Shown: in pieces, positions 1 through 8,158 of the stretch
Layout: every line of letters starts with the position of its first letter
Numbering within the stretch: the stretch's first letter is position 1
Source of the DNA: an uncultured Bacteroidia bacterium
Lineage (GTDB): Bacteria; Bacteroidota; Bacteroidia; Bacteroidales; F082
Assembly: GCA_913009755.1 (NCBI GenBank)
Contig: CAJVWU010000032.1
Coordinates: 1 to 41,576 of the forward strand
Length of the DNA: 41,576 nt
Reading direction: 5' to 3'
Notes under the pieces: generated by a model
Seen by the model: only the letters and a program-made list of their open reading frames with translations
Told to the model about the DNA's origin: nothing
The model's database searches: none
Position numbers and translations under genes: made by a program

Positions 1-127
1 ATTGATGGTGGGCAGCCAGTAATAATCACCCATATAAATACTTTGCACATGGGTATAGCCACAATTTTGATCATTGAAATAAATATAAATCGAATCTTCT
101 ATCGGTTGATTGTTTGCCTGATAAACG
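1..127. repeat. Exact 127-base repeat, copy 1 (matches 1461-1587)
   Basis: The first 127 bases of the window are identical to 1461-1587 inside the neighbouring paralogue; base 128 is the first difference. The repeat is part of the two duplicated propeller genes. A length of exactly 127, ending at the window edge, is what a de Bruijn assembler run with k=127 leaves where a contig breaks at a repeat. Confidence 0.9.
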
Positions 128-1047
128 GCTGTGGCAAAATCATCATATCCGTCAAGGTTATAATCGCAAATGTTTTTTATATCAGTACCATTCACAAAAA
201 CCAGCGTGTCACAATTTTGAAAATGGTTCCCTTTGTTTATCAGATTAACAAGCGGAAAGTCACCAAAATAGGATAATCGAAAAAGCAGGATATCATTTAA
301 GTTGTCGTTGTTAACATTTAGGATATAACCTCTATTCCAGTCAGGTGTTGCAATGGTTTGTTTTTCAAAGTTCGGATAATCATTGTAAAGAATGTAAACA
401 CTTTCCGATTGATTTAATGTTGTCATCAGGATTTCAGGCGCAAAGTCATTATTTACATCCCCGACGGATAGAAAAAGGTTTGTTCCATTACTTGCTACAA
501 ATGCTGAATCAGTAAAAGTATTATCACCATTGTTGAAAGCAACTCCCCATCCCCAAGGTGTTGTTATATCGTAGTTAACAATATCCAAATATCCATCCCT
601 ATTGATGTCGGCAATTCCACCAATAAATGTATTCCCCACCAAATCAGTAATAAAGTAGGAGCTACCAAGACCACCGTTTGTGTCATTTTCATAAAAATAA
701 ACACCATCCGGATTTCCAGGAAATCTAGTAATTATATCTGGGTAATTATCATTTGTCAAATCTTTACAATAAATATAAGTTCTATTACTTAATGCGAACT
801 TTTGATCTTCAAAATTTCCCCAGCTATCATTAAAAAAAATTACGAGAGAATCCGGGTCTTGGTTTGGTCCTGAACAACCAACAACAATATCATTGTCACC
901 ATCCTGGTCGTAATCCGCTATACATGTTTCATAAGGATATTTAGGTACTTTGAAAATTGTTTGGGAATTTAAATAATAGCATTGAGTTAGAAACAGAAGT
1001 AAAATGCTAACAAAAAATAATGATTTTATATTTTCCCCGTATTTCAT
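1..1047 (-). CDS. FG-GAP/VCBS-repeat secreted protein, 3' end cut by window edge
   Basis: The frame is open for 349 codons from the ATG at 1047 to the window edge, so the C-terminus is missing. It starts with a hydrophobic export signal (about residues 9-24) and then carries aspartate-rich calcium-binding loops such as DYDQDGDND, DINRDGYLD and DYNLDGYDD, typical of FG-GAP/VCBS beta-propeller blades. It is a close paralogue of the next gene upstream on the same strand (1050-2480): signal-peptide-distal ends and many blades match, while the first third and several loops differ. Its ATG lies two bases after the stop of that gene, so the two are probably co-transcribed and may be translationally coupled. 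By analogy with its twin it should end in a type IX sorting domain, but that part is not visible. Function beyond a secreted or surface propeller is unknown. Confidence 0.8.
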   Translation of the reverse strand, partial: MKYGENIKSLFFVSILLLFLTQCYYLNSQTIFKVPKYPYETCIADYDQDGDNDIVVGCSGPNQDPDSLVIFFNDSWGNFEDQKFALSNRTYIYCKDLTNDNYPDIITRFPGNPDGVYFYENDTNGGLGSSYFITDLVGNTFIGGIADINRDGYLDIVNYDITTPWGWGVAFNNGDNTFTDSAFVASNGTNLFLSVGDVNNDFAPEILMTTLNQSESVYILYNDYPNFEKQTIATPDWNRGYILNVNNDNLNDILLFRLSYFGDFPLVNLINKGNHFQNCDTLVFVNGTDIKNICDYNLDGYDDFATAVYQANNQPIEDSIYIYFNDQNCGYTHVQSIYMGDYYWLPTIN

Positions 1048-1049
1048 AA

Positions 1050-2480
1050 TTAACCTGATTTATTGAATATTAATTTCTTAAAAACTAAAACTTCATTTTC
1101 CAATTGAATAATACATAGGTATAATCCTGATCTTAATTGTGTATCTTTTAGGTTCAAGTTAACTTTGGCCTGTTCAGGTGAAACCTCTTTCTGGAGCATG
1201 ATCCTCCCGTTTAAATCCAGAATTTTTATATCTATTATCTTTTCAGCAGTTGAAGTGATTGACAGACTACCCGAAGCCGGGTTGGGATAAACAGTTATCT
1301 GCTTTTGAATTTCAATCTCGTTCTGATGAACATATACCGAATTGGTATCAATAAAATGTCCTTCGCCATTATTCCATAGTATCCTTATATAATCAGGAGA
1401 TGGCATGCTGTAGCCCTGAACTACAAGTTCAGGATAACCATCGCCATTTAAATCACCGCTATTGATGGTGGGCAGCCAGTAATAATCACCCATATAAATA
1501 CTTTGCACATGGGTATAGCCACAATTTTGATCATTGAAATAAATATAAATCGAATCTTCTATCGGTTGATTGTTTGCCTGATAAACGTTCATTGTGATAT
1601 CATCATATCCGTCAAGGTTATAATCGCAAATGTTTCTTATATCTGTGCCATTTACAAAAACTAAAGTGTCACATGCCTGAAAATGGTCATCTTTATTGAT
1701 CATGTTAACAATCCAGGTTGAGCCTATATATAAAGGTCTTTCAAGTAAAACATCATTTAGGTTGTCGTTGTTAACATTTAGGATATACCCTGGATTCCAG
1801 TCGGGTGTTGCAATGGTTTGTTTTTCAAAGTTTGGATAATCATTATAAAGTATGTAAACACTTTCCGATTGATCTAATGTTGTTACCAAAATGTCCGGTT
1901 GATTATCATTATTTAAACTGCCGGCAGTTGTGCGATACCATGTTTCATTATTTTCAACAAAAGCTGTATCAGTAAAAGTATAATCACCATTGTTGAACGC
2001 TACACCCCAACTCCAAGGTGTTGTTATATCATAATTAACAACATCCAAGTATCCATCTTTATTGATGTCAGCAATCCCCCCAAGATAGGGATTTCCATAA
2101 GTGTTTTTTATAAAATAGCCTGTTCCTATTCCAATATATTGATCATTTTCATAAAAGAAAATACTATCAGCATCTCTTGTTATAATATCAGGATAATTAT
2201 CACTTGTTAAATCTTTACAGTATATAAAACCTCCACCATTTGCAGCAAATTGTTGTTGCTCAAAGTTTCCCCACTTATCGTTAATAAAAAAAACAATAGT
2301 GTCATCTTCAAAATTCAAATTGCAGCCAACAACAATATCATTGTCACCATCCTGGTCGTAATCCGCTATACATGTTTCATAAGGATATTTAGGTACTTTG
2401 AAAATTGTTTGGGATTGAGAAGTGTAATATTGAAAAATGATCAGTAAAGCGATGCAAATAATTTCTGCTAATCTTTTCAT
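1050..2480 (-). CDS. Secreted FG-GAP/VCBS-repeat protein with type IX sorting domain
   Basis: A 476-residue exported protein. Residues 1-23 form a signal peptide ending near SQSQ. The body holds repeated calcium-loop motifs (DYDQDGDND near 40, DINKDGYLD, DYNLDGYDD, DLNGDGYPE) spaced as in FG-GAP/VCBS propeller blades. The last ~80 residues, beginning ITVYPNPASGSLSIT, are a Por-type C-terminal domain (YPNP opening, LNGR turn, GLYL near the end, basic tail), which sends proteins through the type IX secretion system to the surface or medium. The family is common in Bacteroidota and is usually of unknown ligand. It is the first gene of a tandem pair; the second copy follows two bases downstream. 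A TTTG-N20-TATCTTTG promoter lies upstream. Confidence 0.85.
   Translation of the reverse strand: MKRLAEIICIALLIIFQYYTSQSQTIFKVPKYPYETCIADYDQDGDNDIVVGCNLNFEDDTIVFFINDKWGNFEQQQFAANGGGFIYCKDLTSDNYPDIITRDADSIFFYENDQYIGIGTGYFIKNTYGNPYLGGIADINKDGYLDVVNYDITTPWSWGVAFNNGDYTFTDTAFVENNETWYRTTAGSLNNDNQPDILVTTLDQSESVYILYNDYPNFEKQTIATPDWNPGYILNVNNDNLNDVLLERPLYIGSTWIVNMINKDDHFQACDTLVFVNGTDIRNICDYNLDGYDDITMNVYQANNQPIEDSIYIYFNDQNCGYTHVQSIYMGDYYWLPTINSGDLNGDGYPELVVQGYSMPSPDYIRILWNNGEGHFIDTNSVYVHQNEIEIQKQITVYPNPASGSLSITSTAEKIIDIKILDLNGRIMLQKEVSPEQAKVNLNLKDTQLRSGLYLCIIQLENEVLVFKKLIFNKSG
1461..1587. repeat. Exact 127-base repeat, copy 2 (matches 1-127)
   Basis: Internal copy of the repeat that forms the left window edge. 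It lies in the coding region of the 1050-2480 gene, just upstream of its sorting domain. Confidence 0.9.
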
Positions 2481-2522
2481 AATTTTTGGTTAAGGTGTAA
2501 TCAACGACAGGTTAACTAATCC

Positions 2523-2554
2523 CAAAGATAATACGTAAAACGGTGAAATGCAAA
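2523..2554 (-). promoter_or_regulatory. Bacteroidota-type promoter for the propeller gene pair
   Basis: Read on the minus strand, TTTG (2551-2554) is followed after 20 bases by TATCTTTG (2523-2530), matching the Bacteroidota sigma-A consensus TTTG-N19/20-TAnnTTTG. Transcription would begin near 2517, giving a leader of about 37 bases before the ATG at 2480. A run of ten G (2586-2595) lies about 31 bases upstream of the TTTG box. Confidence 0.6.
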
Positions 2555-2705
2555 CGGGGATGCCTTCGGTGAACCTTCGGCATTCGGGGGGGGGGTATTC
2601 TTTTGATTATTAAATATATAGAGTATTATTTATATTTGTTATAAATTTTGAGAAGTTATGAACCGGAAAATGATAAGGAAAGACTTTATCATCAGTGAAG
2701 CAATT

Positions 2706-3989
2706 TTATAATAAGTCTCCCTTCAACAACGGTTCCTTTCCGGGAATAATGCCAATGATGGAAACACCATAAAATTTGTTCTTCTCCAACCCTTTTTGTT
2801 CGATTATAACGGGCACATAATGCTCGCCGTAACCCTTTGCAAAACCTTTCCTGTCAAAAGTTTCCACAAGCACTGTTTGCTTTTTTCCGATAAATGATTT
2901 CCTGTATTCCAGTTTCATTTCACCGGCCAGTTTCCGCACGGTGTCGCTTCGGGCGGTTTTGATCTTTTCGGGAATCTGATCCGGCATCCGGGCAGCCCGC
3001 GTTCCTTCCCGCACCGAATATTTAAAGGTGTGAATATGTCCGAAACCGATCCGGCGGGCCACCTCCAGTGTTTTCTGAAAATCTTCTTCCGTTTCGCCGG
3101 GAAAGCCCACGATGATGTCGGTGGTCAGGTTGAAACCGGGATAATCGCTCCGCAGTTTCCGGGCGACCTCCTCAAATTCTCCGGCCGTATACATCCGCCG
3201 CATTTTCAGCAGGATGTCTTCCGAACCGCTTTGCAGGCAGATGTGCATGTGGGGCGTGAGTTTCGGGTTTTGGAACAGCCGGAAAAAACTTTCGGAATAA
3301 CCGTCGGGCTCGATGGACGAAATGCGCACCCTGAAATCGCCGGGAATGGCCAGGGTAGTTTCAACCAGTTTTTCAAAATCATATTTTTCATATCGATAAC
3401 GTCCCAGGTTAACACCCGTAAGCACAATCTCTTTATAACCAAACCCGATCACTTTCCTGATATTTTCAAAAATGTCTTCTGCCGGGCGGCTGACAGCCCT
3501 TCCCCTCACTTTGGGGACGATGCAGAAAGTGCAGAAGTTGTTGCATCCGTCCTGTATTTTGATAAAACTGCGGGTGTGGAAGGTATCGTCTGCCGGTTCA
3601 AAATCGAAAACATTTTTTTCAAAATTATCGGGATTAACGGTGTCTCCCCTAAAATGAGCTTCCACCACCGACAGCACGGAGGTTTTGTGCTCATTGTCAA
3701 CCACGTAATCAATCTTTTCGTTTTGCTGCAACTTTTCCTTGTAATGGGTGGCCATACAACCGGTTATGATGGTCAGTGCATTTTTGTTCTTCCGGGCTGC
3801 CTGGTTGATCACCTTCCGTGATTTCTGGTCGCTTTGGTTGGTGACGGTGCAGGTGTTGATGACCACCACATCCGCCGGCCGGCCGAACTCCACCACCTCG
3901 TAATTACGCCGGGCGAATTCCGAAGCAAGGGCATCGGTCTCAAACAGGTTCAGTCGGCAACCCAGTGTTTTAAAAGCAACTTTTTTCAT
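2706..3989 (-). CDS. mtaB: tRNA (t6A37) C2-methylthiotransferase MtaB
   Basis: A radical-SAM methylthiotransferase that adds a methylthio group to C2 of N6-threonylcarbamoyladenosine at position 37 of tRNAs reading ANN codons. Three N-terminal cysteines for the auxiliary iron-sulfur cluster are visible (C11 in TLGCRLN, C47 in NTCTVT, C78 in TGCMA), and the radical-SAM cluster CxxxCxxC is C149/C153/C156 (CNNFCTFC) followed by the usual PKVRGRAVSRP. The opening KTLGCRLNLFETDA is characteristic of MtaB rather than MiaB or RimO. At 427 residues it has the usual length, and the C-terminal ~65 residues look like a small TRAM-type domain. The MiaB-family gene lies 281 bases upstream on the same strand, with a transposase remnant between. 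Confidence 0.93.
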   Translation of the reverse strand: MKKVAFKTLGCRLNLFETDALASEFARRNYEVVEFGRPADVVVINTCTVTNQSDQKSRKVINQAARKNKNALTIITGCMATHYKEKLQQNEKIDYVVDNEHKTSVLSVVEAHFRGDTVNPDNFEKNVFDFEPADDTFHTRSFIKIQDGCNNFCTFCIVPKVRGRAVSRPAEDIFENIRKVIGFGYKEIVLTGVNLGRYRYEKYDFEKLVETTLAIPGDFRVRISSIEPDGYSESFFRLFQNPKLTPHMHICLQSGSEDILLKMRRMYTAGEFEEVARKLRSDYPGFNLTTDIIVGFPGETEEDFQKTLEVARRIGFGHIHTFKYSVREGTRAARMPDQIPEKIKTARSDTVRKLAGEMKLEYRKSFIGKKQTVLVETFDRKGFAKGYGEHYVPVIIEQKGLEKNKFYGVSIIGIIPGKEPLLKGDLL

Positions 3990-4009
3990 CTTTTCCCGCT
4001 TAAAGCAAT

Positions 4010-4165
4010 CTAAAAATCAAACGTTTCCAACGGTCCGTTCGGATTGGCGCTGGAATAATAATATTCCCATGGTTCACTGACAAAACCCGCTTTCACCGGA
4101 TTCATGTGAATGTATTCCGTTTTCTGGTCTATCAAAAATGAATCTGTCTGGTATACAAATCAATC
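4010..4165 (-). pseudogene. C-terminal remnant of a REP-associated tyrosine transposase (RAYT/IS200-like)
   Basis: On the minus strand, from about 4165 to a TAG at 4010-4012, an open frame without a start codon encodes KTEYIHMNPVKAGFVSEPW followed by EYYYSS. The pattern YIHxNPVxAGxV followed by a W and YSS is the conserved C-terminal segment of REP-associated tyrosine transposases (Y1 transposase superfamily). An in-frame TGA lies just upstream and the catalytic HUH and tyrosine parts are absent, so this is a fragment. It lies between mtaB and the miaB-like gene, about 1.6 kb from a pair of REP-like hairpins (5743-5812), the kind of repeat such enzymes act on. Confidence 0.65.
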
Positions 4166-4270
4166 CAGTCAACAATTGTCATCGTAACAAAAAACAATTC
4201 ATCTGATAAATTTGCCGTTTTGCTCATTTATTTAATTTTTAATTCATTTTAAAATTTATCTGTCATTTTT

Positions 4271-5728
4271 TTATCTGTTCACATTTAGTACTTCATCAAC
4301 CGTAACCATCTCCCCTTCAGTTGAGAAAGCTACCGCTGAATTGATCTTAACATGCACAAATTGCCCGATCAGCCTATCATCATCCGACGGGAAACGCACA
4401 ATGATCTTCCCTTCGGTCAATGCTGACAAATAGCCTGTTTTGCGGTCTTTGCCCCTGACCAGCACCTTCACTGTTTTACCAATCAGTTTCGTGTTATATT
4501 CCAGCGAATGTTTCATCAGGTCTTCCGTAAGGATATGGTACCGTTCCTTTTTCATGCTTTTGGGCACGTCGTCAGCCCACCGCGAGCTGGCAGCGCCGGG
4601 ACGCGGAGAATATTGTGCAATGTAAGCCATGTTGTATCTGAACTCGTCCATAATCAGGCGGGTGTTCTCAAATTCTTTTTCCGTTTCGCCCGTAAAGCCC
4701 ACGATGATGTCAGTGAACAGAGTGGCTTCCGGGATCATTTTTCTGATACTACGGATGGTTTCCCTGTATTTTTCCACGGAATGTTTCCGGTTCATCCTGA
4801 TCAGCATACCGTCGTCACCCGACTGGATGGGCAGGTGGATTTGTTTGGCCAGGCATTTGTATTTTGAAATCACTTCGATAACCTCATCTGCCATATCGCG
4901 CGGATGTGGCGAGGTGAAGTAAACCCAGAAATCCTTTCCCGACTCTTCCCCGTATTGCCCGATTTCTTTAAGCAAGCCGGCAAAACTGATCTCCGCTCCC
5001 TTTTTCTCTTTTCCGTACGAGTTCACATTCTGTCCGAGGAGGGTAATGGATTTGTAGCCTTTATCCACCAGTTCTTTGAGTTCTTCCAGAATTTCGCCGG
5101 ACGGTCTTGACACCTCCCTGCCGCGGGTATAGGGAACGGCACAAAAGGTGCAAAACTTATTGCATCCGTTCTGGATAGGGATGTAGGCCTCAAACCAGGA
5201 ACCGTATTTCGGTGAGATGTGCCAGAATTCTTCAATGCCCGGGTTGAGCCGCAGGTTGCCTTTCTCCGGTTTTCCGGTTTGCACCAAATGGGGTTTTAAA
5301 ATGCTTTCTTCCTGCCGGTTTTCTTCCGATTGTATGGACTCCAGGTGTTCCAGCCCTTTGTCCAGCGATTGCAATCCTGCGGGGGTGACAATACCGTATT
5401 GTTTGATCATATCGGGTAAACCGGGCAGTTCACTCATGGGAAACACCAGGTCGAAAAGTTTCAGGAAATGCTCACGGTCGGCAGGCAGTACGCATCCCGA
5501 GACAAAGGTGATCAGGTTTTTGCGGTTTTTCCACTTGTTCCATTTGTGAATGCGGGAATAGACTTTGTCAATGGCCTTTTGCCGCACCGAACAGGCAATT
5601 ACACCCAACAGGCTGGCCTCCTCCTCGTTTACCGTTCGGACAAATCCCATGCTTTCAAGCACCTGTCTTACACGCTCTCCGTCAGAGATGTTCATTTGAC
5701 AACCCAACTGGACGATGTGGTATTTCAT
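4271..5728 (-). CDS. miaB: MiaB-family tRNA methylthiotransferase
   Basis: A 485-residue radical-SAM methylthiotransferase of the MiaB branch, expected to convert i6A37 to ms2i6A37 in tRNA. Auxiliary-cluster cysteines are C10 (QLGCQMN), C46 (IACSVRQKA) and C79 (SGCVLP); the radical-SAM triad is C189/C193/C196 (CNKFCTFC) followed by YTRGREVSRP. The GQNVNSYG motif near residue 235 is typical of MiaB. A TRAM RNA-binding domain occupies roughly the last 65 residues. The stretch at about 105-175 is longer and less conserved than in textbook MiaB. Standard MiaB reads NTCS where this protein reads IACS. Another MiaB-like specificity cannot be excluded. Confidence 0.85.
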   Translation of the reverse strand: MKYHIVQLGCQMNISDGERVRQVLESMGFVRTVNEEEASLLGVIACSVRQKAIDKVYSRIHKWNKWKNRKNLITFVSGCVLPADREHFLKLFDLVFPMSELPGLPDMIKQYGIVTPAGLQSLDKGLEHLESIQSEENRQEESILKPHLVQTGKPEKGNLRLNPGIEEFWHISPKYGSWFEAYIPIQNGCNKFCTFCAVPYTRGREVSRPSGEILEELKELVDKGYKSITLLGQNVNSYGKEKKGAEISFAGLLKEIGQYGEESGKDFWVYFTSPHPRDMADEVIEVISKYKCLAKQIHLPIQSGDDGMLIRMNRKHSVEKYRETIRSIRKMIPEATLFTDIIVGFTGETEKEFENTRLIMDEFRYNMAYIAQYSPRPGAASSRWADDVPKSMKKERYHILTEDLMKHSLEYNTKLIGKTVKVLVRGKDRKTGYLSALTEGKIIVRFPSDDDRLIGQFVHVKINSAVAFSTEGEMVTVDEVLNVNR

Positions 5729-5742
5729 GGTTCGATTGTTTT

Positions 5743-5812
5743 TACCCGGCCATAAATGACCGGGTAACTGATTTAATAATCGCTTTCAGTGTCCCCGTCA
5801 TTTATGGCGGGG
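5743..5812. repeat. Pair of inverted REP-like hairpins with complementary loops
   Basis: Hairpin 1 (5743-5766) has a 7-bp stem TACCCGG/CCGGGTA around the loop CCATAAATGA. Hairpin 2 (5793-5812) has a 5-bp stem CCCCG/CGGGG around TCATTTATGG. The two loops are exact reverse complements, and the stems differ by paired changes that keep both stems intact. The pair therefore looks like two copies of one palindromic unit in opposite orientation, as in BIME arrangements of REP elements. It lies between the miaB-like start and the 3' end of the reductase remnant, so it could also act as a transcription stop. Confidence 0.55.
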
Positions 5813-5817
5813 TTCCA

Positions 5818-6201
5818 TCAAAAATACACCTCTGCATGCAAATGCTTTGCCGGAATCCCTTTTTCGTCAAGCAGCTTCATCGCATCCCTGATCATATTGA
5901 AATTGCCGCAAAAGTAACACGCCGTATTTTTGTCAAAATCATGCTGCTTGATGTAATCCGTCACCCTGCCGTGGAAATCACCTTTGTTGTCGCGGCTGGT
6001 GCAAAGGATATACCTCTCCGGGTCGTAGCTGTCTTTATCGTACGCCTCGCCGGCATATTTCACACCGTGAAGTACTGTGTAATCCAGTAAAATATGTTGT
6101 CCGGATTCAAACTCCATGCCCCGGCGTTCCATTTCCAGCACGTAGGTGGAGTCAGTCAGGTGTCTGATGTTCTGTAGTTTATGTTTGTTGTTATTGTGCA
6201 T
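5818..6201 (-). pseudogene. Ferredoxin-NADP reductase-like gene with its middle deleted
   Basis: The product (127 residues from ATG at 6201) has both ends of a ferredoxin-NADP reductase but not the middle. Residues 11-37 resemble the start of the FAD-binding barrel, ending FESGQHI. The next residues, LLDYTVLHGVKYAGEAY, belong well inside the NAD(P)-binding domain, and the end keeps ACYFCGNFNMI, the nucleotide-domain CGNxxMI motif. The flavin-binding RxYSxxS motif and the GTGIAPF loop are both absent; family members are about 210-220 residues. The join falls near 6085-6090 and keeps the frame, so a stable but non-flavin product is possible. The ATG at 6279 opens a longer frame, but a TAATTTTG promoter box (6258-6265) falls inside it, favouring 6201. 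Confidence 0.65.
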
Positions 6202-6257
6202 ATCGTTCTTAAAAGTATTACTCAGTAATATAATATCAGGTGTATTTTTCGGGGGTG

Positions 6258-6265
6258 CAAAATTA
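6258..6265 (-). promoter_or_regulatory. -7 box TAATTTTG upstream of the reductase remnant
   Basis: On the minus strand TAATTTTG matches TAnnTTTG. A start near 6251 gives a leader of about 50 bases before the ATG at 6201, which decides that start over the upstream in-frame ATG. Confidence 0.45.
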
Positions 6266-6279
6266 GGGATTTTTTTCAT

Positions 6280-7138
6280 GCGGGGTAAACCGCGTAATTT
6301 CGGCTAATTTTTATTTTGATGTGCCGGAAGTAAAACCACGTTTATAATTTCTTTAAAAACAGTAATCAGACCATTTCCAACAGGATAAAAACAAACCGAA
6401 TAAGTTGTTTATTGTGGGCAGGAAAATGAAAAATCTGATGTGGACGGATGCTGATTGGTAATTGTTCTTTGCGGAACTTTGTGCCCCCTTTGCTTACCTT
6501 TGCGTAACCGCTTGCTGTCTGATATATTATTGGCAGTTTGAGAAAACAGGATAACTATTTCGCAGAGAAATGATCTTGCTCACACAAATCAACACAGAAC
6601 CAATTTTCAGCATAACACTTTTTTTCAACACCTTCTGGTAAAAATAGTTTTTGTTTTATCATTAGCACATCAAAATAAATTTTAGCCCTGATAAAGCGGT
6701 TTATTTTTTGGTCTCTTTAGATTTATGAGTTATTTTTAGGGTTGAGAAAGATAATTATTGCAAGTTAAGGGAAAGTTCAAATTTGATTCTGTTTTTACAG
6801 ATACACCAAAACGGAATTCATCATATGAAATACTATTAGTTTCGCTTGCCAAATTAAGCGAAGAAATAAAAAATAGCAGCGCATAACATAACAGAATTTA
6901 AGACTCAGCCAAGCCCAAAAACCCAACCCGTTCTTTTTCCTCTTGCAATTGAACAACCCGTTGACCAGACTAACAAACGTCATATTATCCGTTGTTTTTC
7001 GAACATCCGTTAAAATGGCTTATTTTTACTCAAAATCAAAGCGGTATGCACCATAGTGCCGGACGTTACCATTAAGATTTTACAGGAAAGCCGGTGCACT
7101 TCATAATTCCTGACGCTGGCAGCCTCAAACAGATAAAC
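6280..7138. other. Gene-poor stretch with an orphan promoter and a possible exported-protein remnant
   Basis: No convincing intact gene is seen here. On the plus strand TACCTTTG (6495-6502), with a TTTG 23 bases before it (6468-6471), resembles a promoter, but no gene follows it. On the minus strand 6736-6897 is open without a start codon and reads like a signal peptide (LLFFISSLNLAS) followed by a short acidic tail; it may be the remains of an exported protein. The ATG-initiated frame at 6795-6983 on the minus strand overlaps it in another frame and has no family features. Confidence 0.4.
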
Positions 7139-7478
7139 ATGAAAACAAAAACCTTCTTCCCCGGAATAATCACGAAACACAACAGGGCCGATATCCCGGT
7201 TGACGGAGTTGAATCCTACTTGATACAAGCCGGGCAGCAACAATTCATATTTATGGAATTCGACAGAAATGTGGAAGTGCCCGAACATACGCACAATGCA
7301 CAATGGGGAGTGGTGCTTGAGGGTGAAATGGAACTGACAATTGCGGGAAAGTCACGGATTTTGAGAAAAAGGGGACACGTACTACATTGACAAAGATGTG
7401 AAACATTCCGCCAGGATTAAAAAAGGGTACAGGGATTTGACTCTTTTTGACCAGGCGGACAGGTATAAAACCAAATAA
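7139..7478 (+). pseudogene. Small cupin protein, broken by one extra A
   Basis: From the ATG at 7139 the frame encodes a single-domain cupin with the first metal-binding motif (VPEHTHNAQWGVVLEGE) and then stops early after RILRKRGHVLH. Removing one A from the A5 run at 7366-7370 restores RKGDTYYIDKDVKHSA and continues to KGYRDLTLFDQADRYKTK with a stop at 7476-7478, a normal ~111-residue cupin with its second conserved motif. The lesion could be a true frameshift or a homopolymer sequencing error. The next cupin begins eight bases after the restored stop, so the two were probably co-transcribed. Small cupins of this kind may bind a metal or small ligand; the substrate is unknown. Confidence 0.7.
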
Positions 7479-7485
7479 TTACGAA

Positions 7486-7803
7486 ATGATCGTTAAATCA
7501 AACGAGTTGAAAAAAAGAGAATTCAAGGGTATTGACTTTGAACTTCTTGCAAACGGAAAGAAATTGATGATCACCAGAATGAACTACAAAACCGGCGACA
7601 AGGCTCCGTTTCACAATCACCCCAACGAACAGGCGGGATACGTGGTTTCGGGAAAAATACGAATCCGGTTTGCAGGCCATGACCGGGTATTGACCGCCGG
7701 CGACTCGTATGTGATCCCGGGAAATACGAACCACAGCATCGAAGTGATCGAAGCCGGAGAAGTAATTGATGTTTTCACACCGCCAAGAGAAGATTATATG
7801 TAA
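7486..7803 (+). CDS. Single-domain cupin protein
   Basis: A 105-residue cupin from the ATG at 7486; an upstream in-frame ATG at 7447 would overlap the preceding cupin and is less likely. Cupin motif 1 is visible as APFHNHPNEQAGYVVSGK (two histidines and a glutamate/glutamine position for the metal) and motif 2 as AGDSYVIPGNTNHSIEV with the last histidine ligand. The end, VIDVFTPPREDYM, is typical of the small stand-alone cupins found in sugar-acid and unknown-function clusters. It is the only intact member of a three-cupin cluster (7139-7976). Confidence 0.8.
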   Translation: MIVKSNELKKREFKGIDFELLANGKKLMITRMNYKTGDKAPFHNHPNEQAGYVVSGKIRIRFAGHDRVLTAGDSYVIPGNTNHSIEVIEAGEVIDVFTPPREDYM

Positions 7804-7816
7804 AAACAAAAAAGCC

Positions 7817-7976
7817 ATGCCAGTCATTGATTTAAAAACGACAGAAATAAAGGAACCGGTACCGGGTTACCGTGTCAGGTTTGTGCATTCCGTCAAATAT
7901 CGAACATTCGGGCAGGGCAATTACGGATTGTAAAATTATTGATACATTTTATCCATTAAGAGAGGACTACCTTTAA
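7817..7976 (+). pseudogene. Third cupin gene, internally deleted
   Basis: An ATG at 7817 starts MPVIDLKTTEIKEPVPGYR, the usual opening of a third type of small cupin, but after VRFVHS the frame runs into unrelated codons and stops at 7933. In another frame the bases just before 7974-7976 encode CKIIDTFYPLREDYL, the usual C-terminus of the same family. The metal-binding barrel between them, around 60 residues, is absent and the frame is shifted. This gene is therefore an internally deleted remnant rather than a short functional protein. Confidence 0.6.
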
Positions 7977-8057
7977 TTGGAAAGCGCCATAAAGCAATAT
8001 TTACTGCCCGCAACGCAATTTATTCCCTGCCTGAAAACAATTTTCCTCAATTATTAG

Positions 8058-8065
8058 TAACTTTG
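8058..8065 (+). promoter_or_regulatory. -7 box TAACTTTG upstream of the CDF transporter
   Basis: TAACTTTG matches TAnnTTTG about 90 bases before the GTG start of the transporter gene. No perfect TTTG box is seen at the usual spacing. Confidence 0.4.
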
Positions 8066-8158
8066 AAGCAACGCGTTCCAAACTTCCGGGAGGAAGAGGA
8101 ATTATCCGGCTTAAAAACCCGTTGCTCAATAAATCAATAATAACTTATCATTTTCAGG

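Noticed and set aside
2631-2711. Promoter-like TATATTTG followed by a 17-codon frame (MNRKMIRKDFIISEAIL) on the plus strand
   Set aside because: The frame is very short, converges on the end of mtaB and has no recognisable feature; the box could be chance in AT-rich DNA.
3030-3821. Long plus-strand frame of 263 codons inside mtaB
   Set aside because: It is the antisense shadow of a clearly conserved gene and shows no family motif.
6795-6983. 62-codon minus-strand frame with hydrophobic residues
   Set aside because: No family signal, and another frame of the same strand looks more protein-like (signal-peptide remnant).
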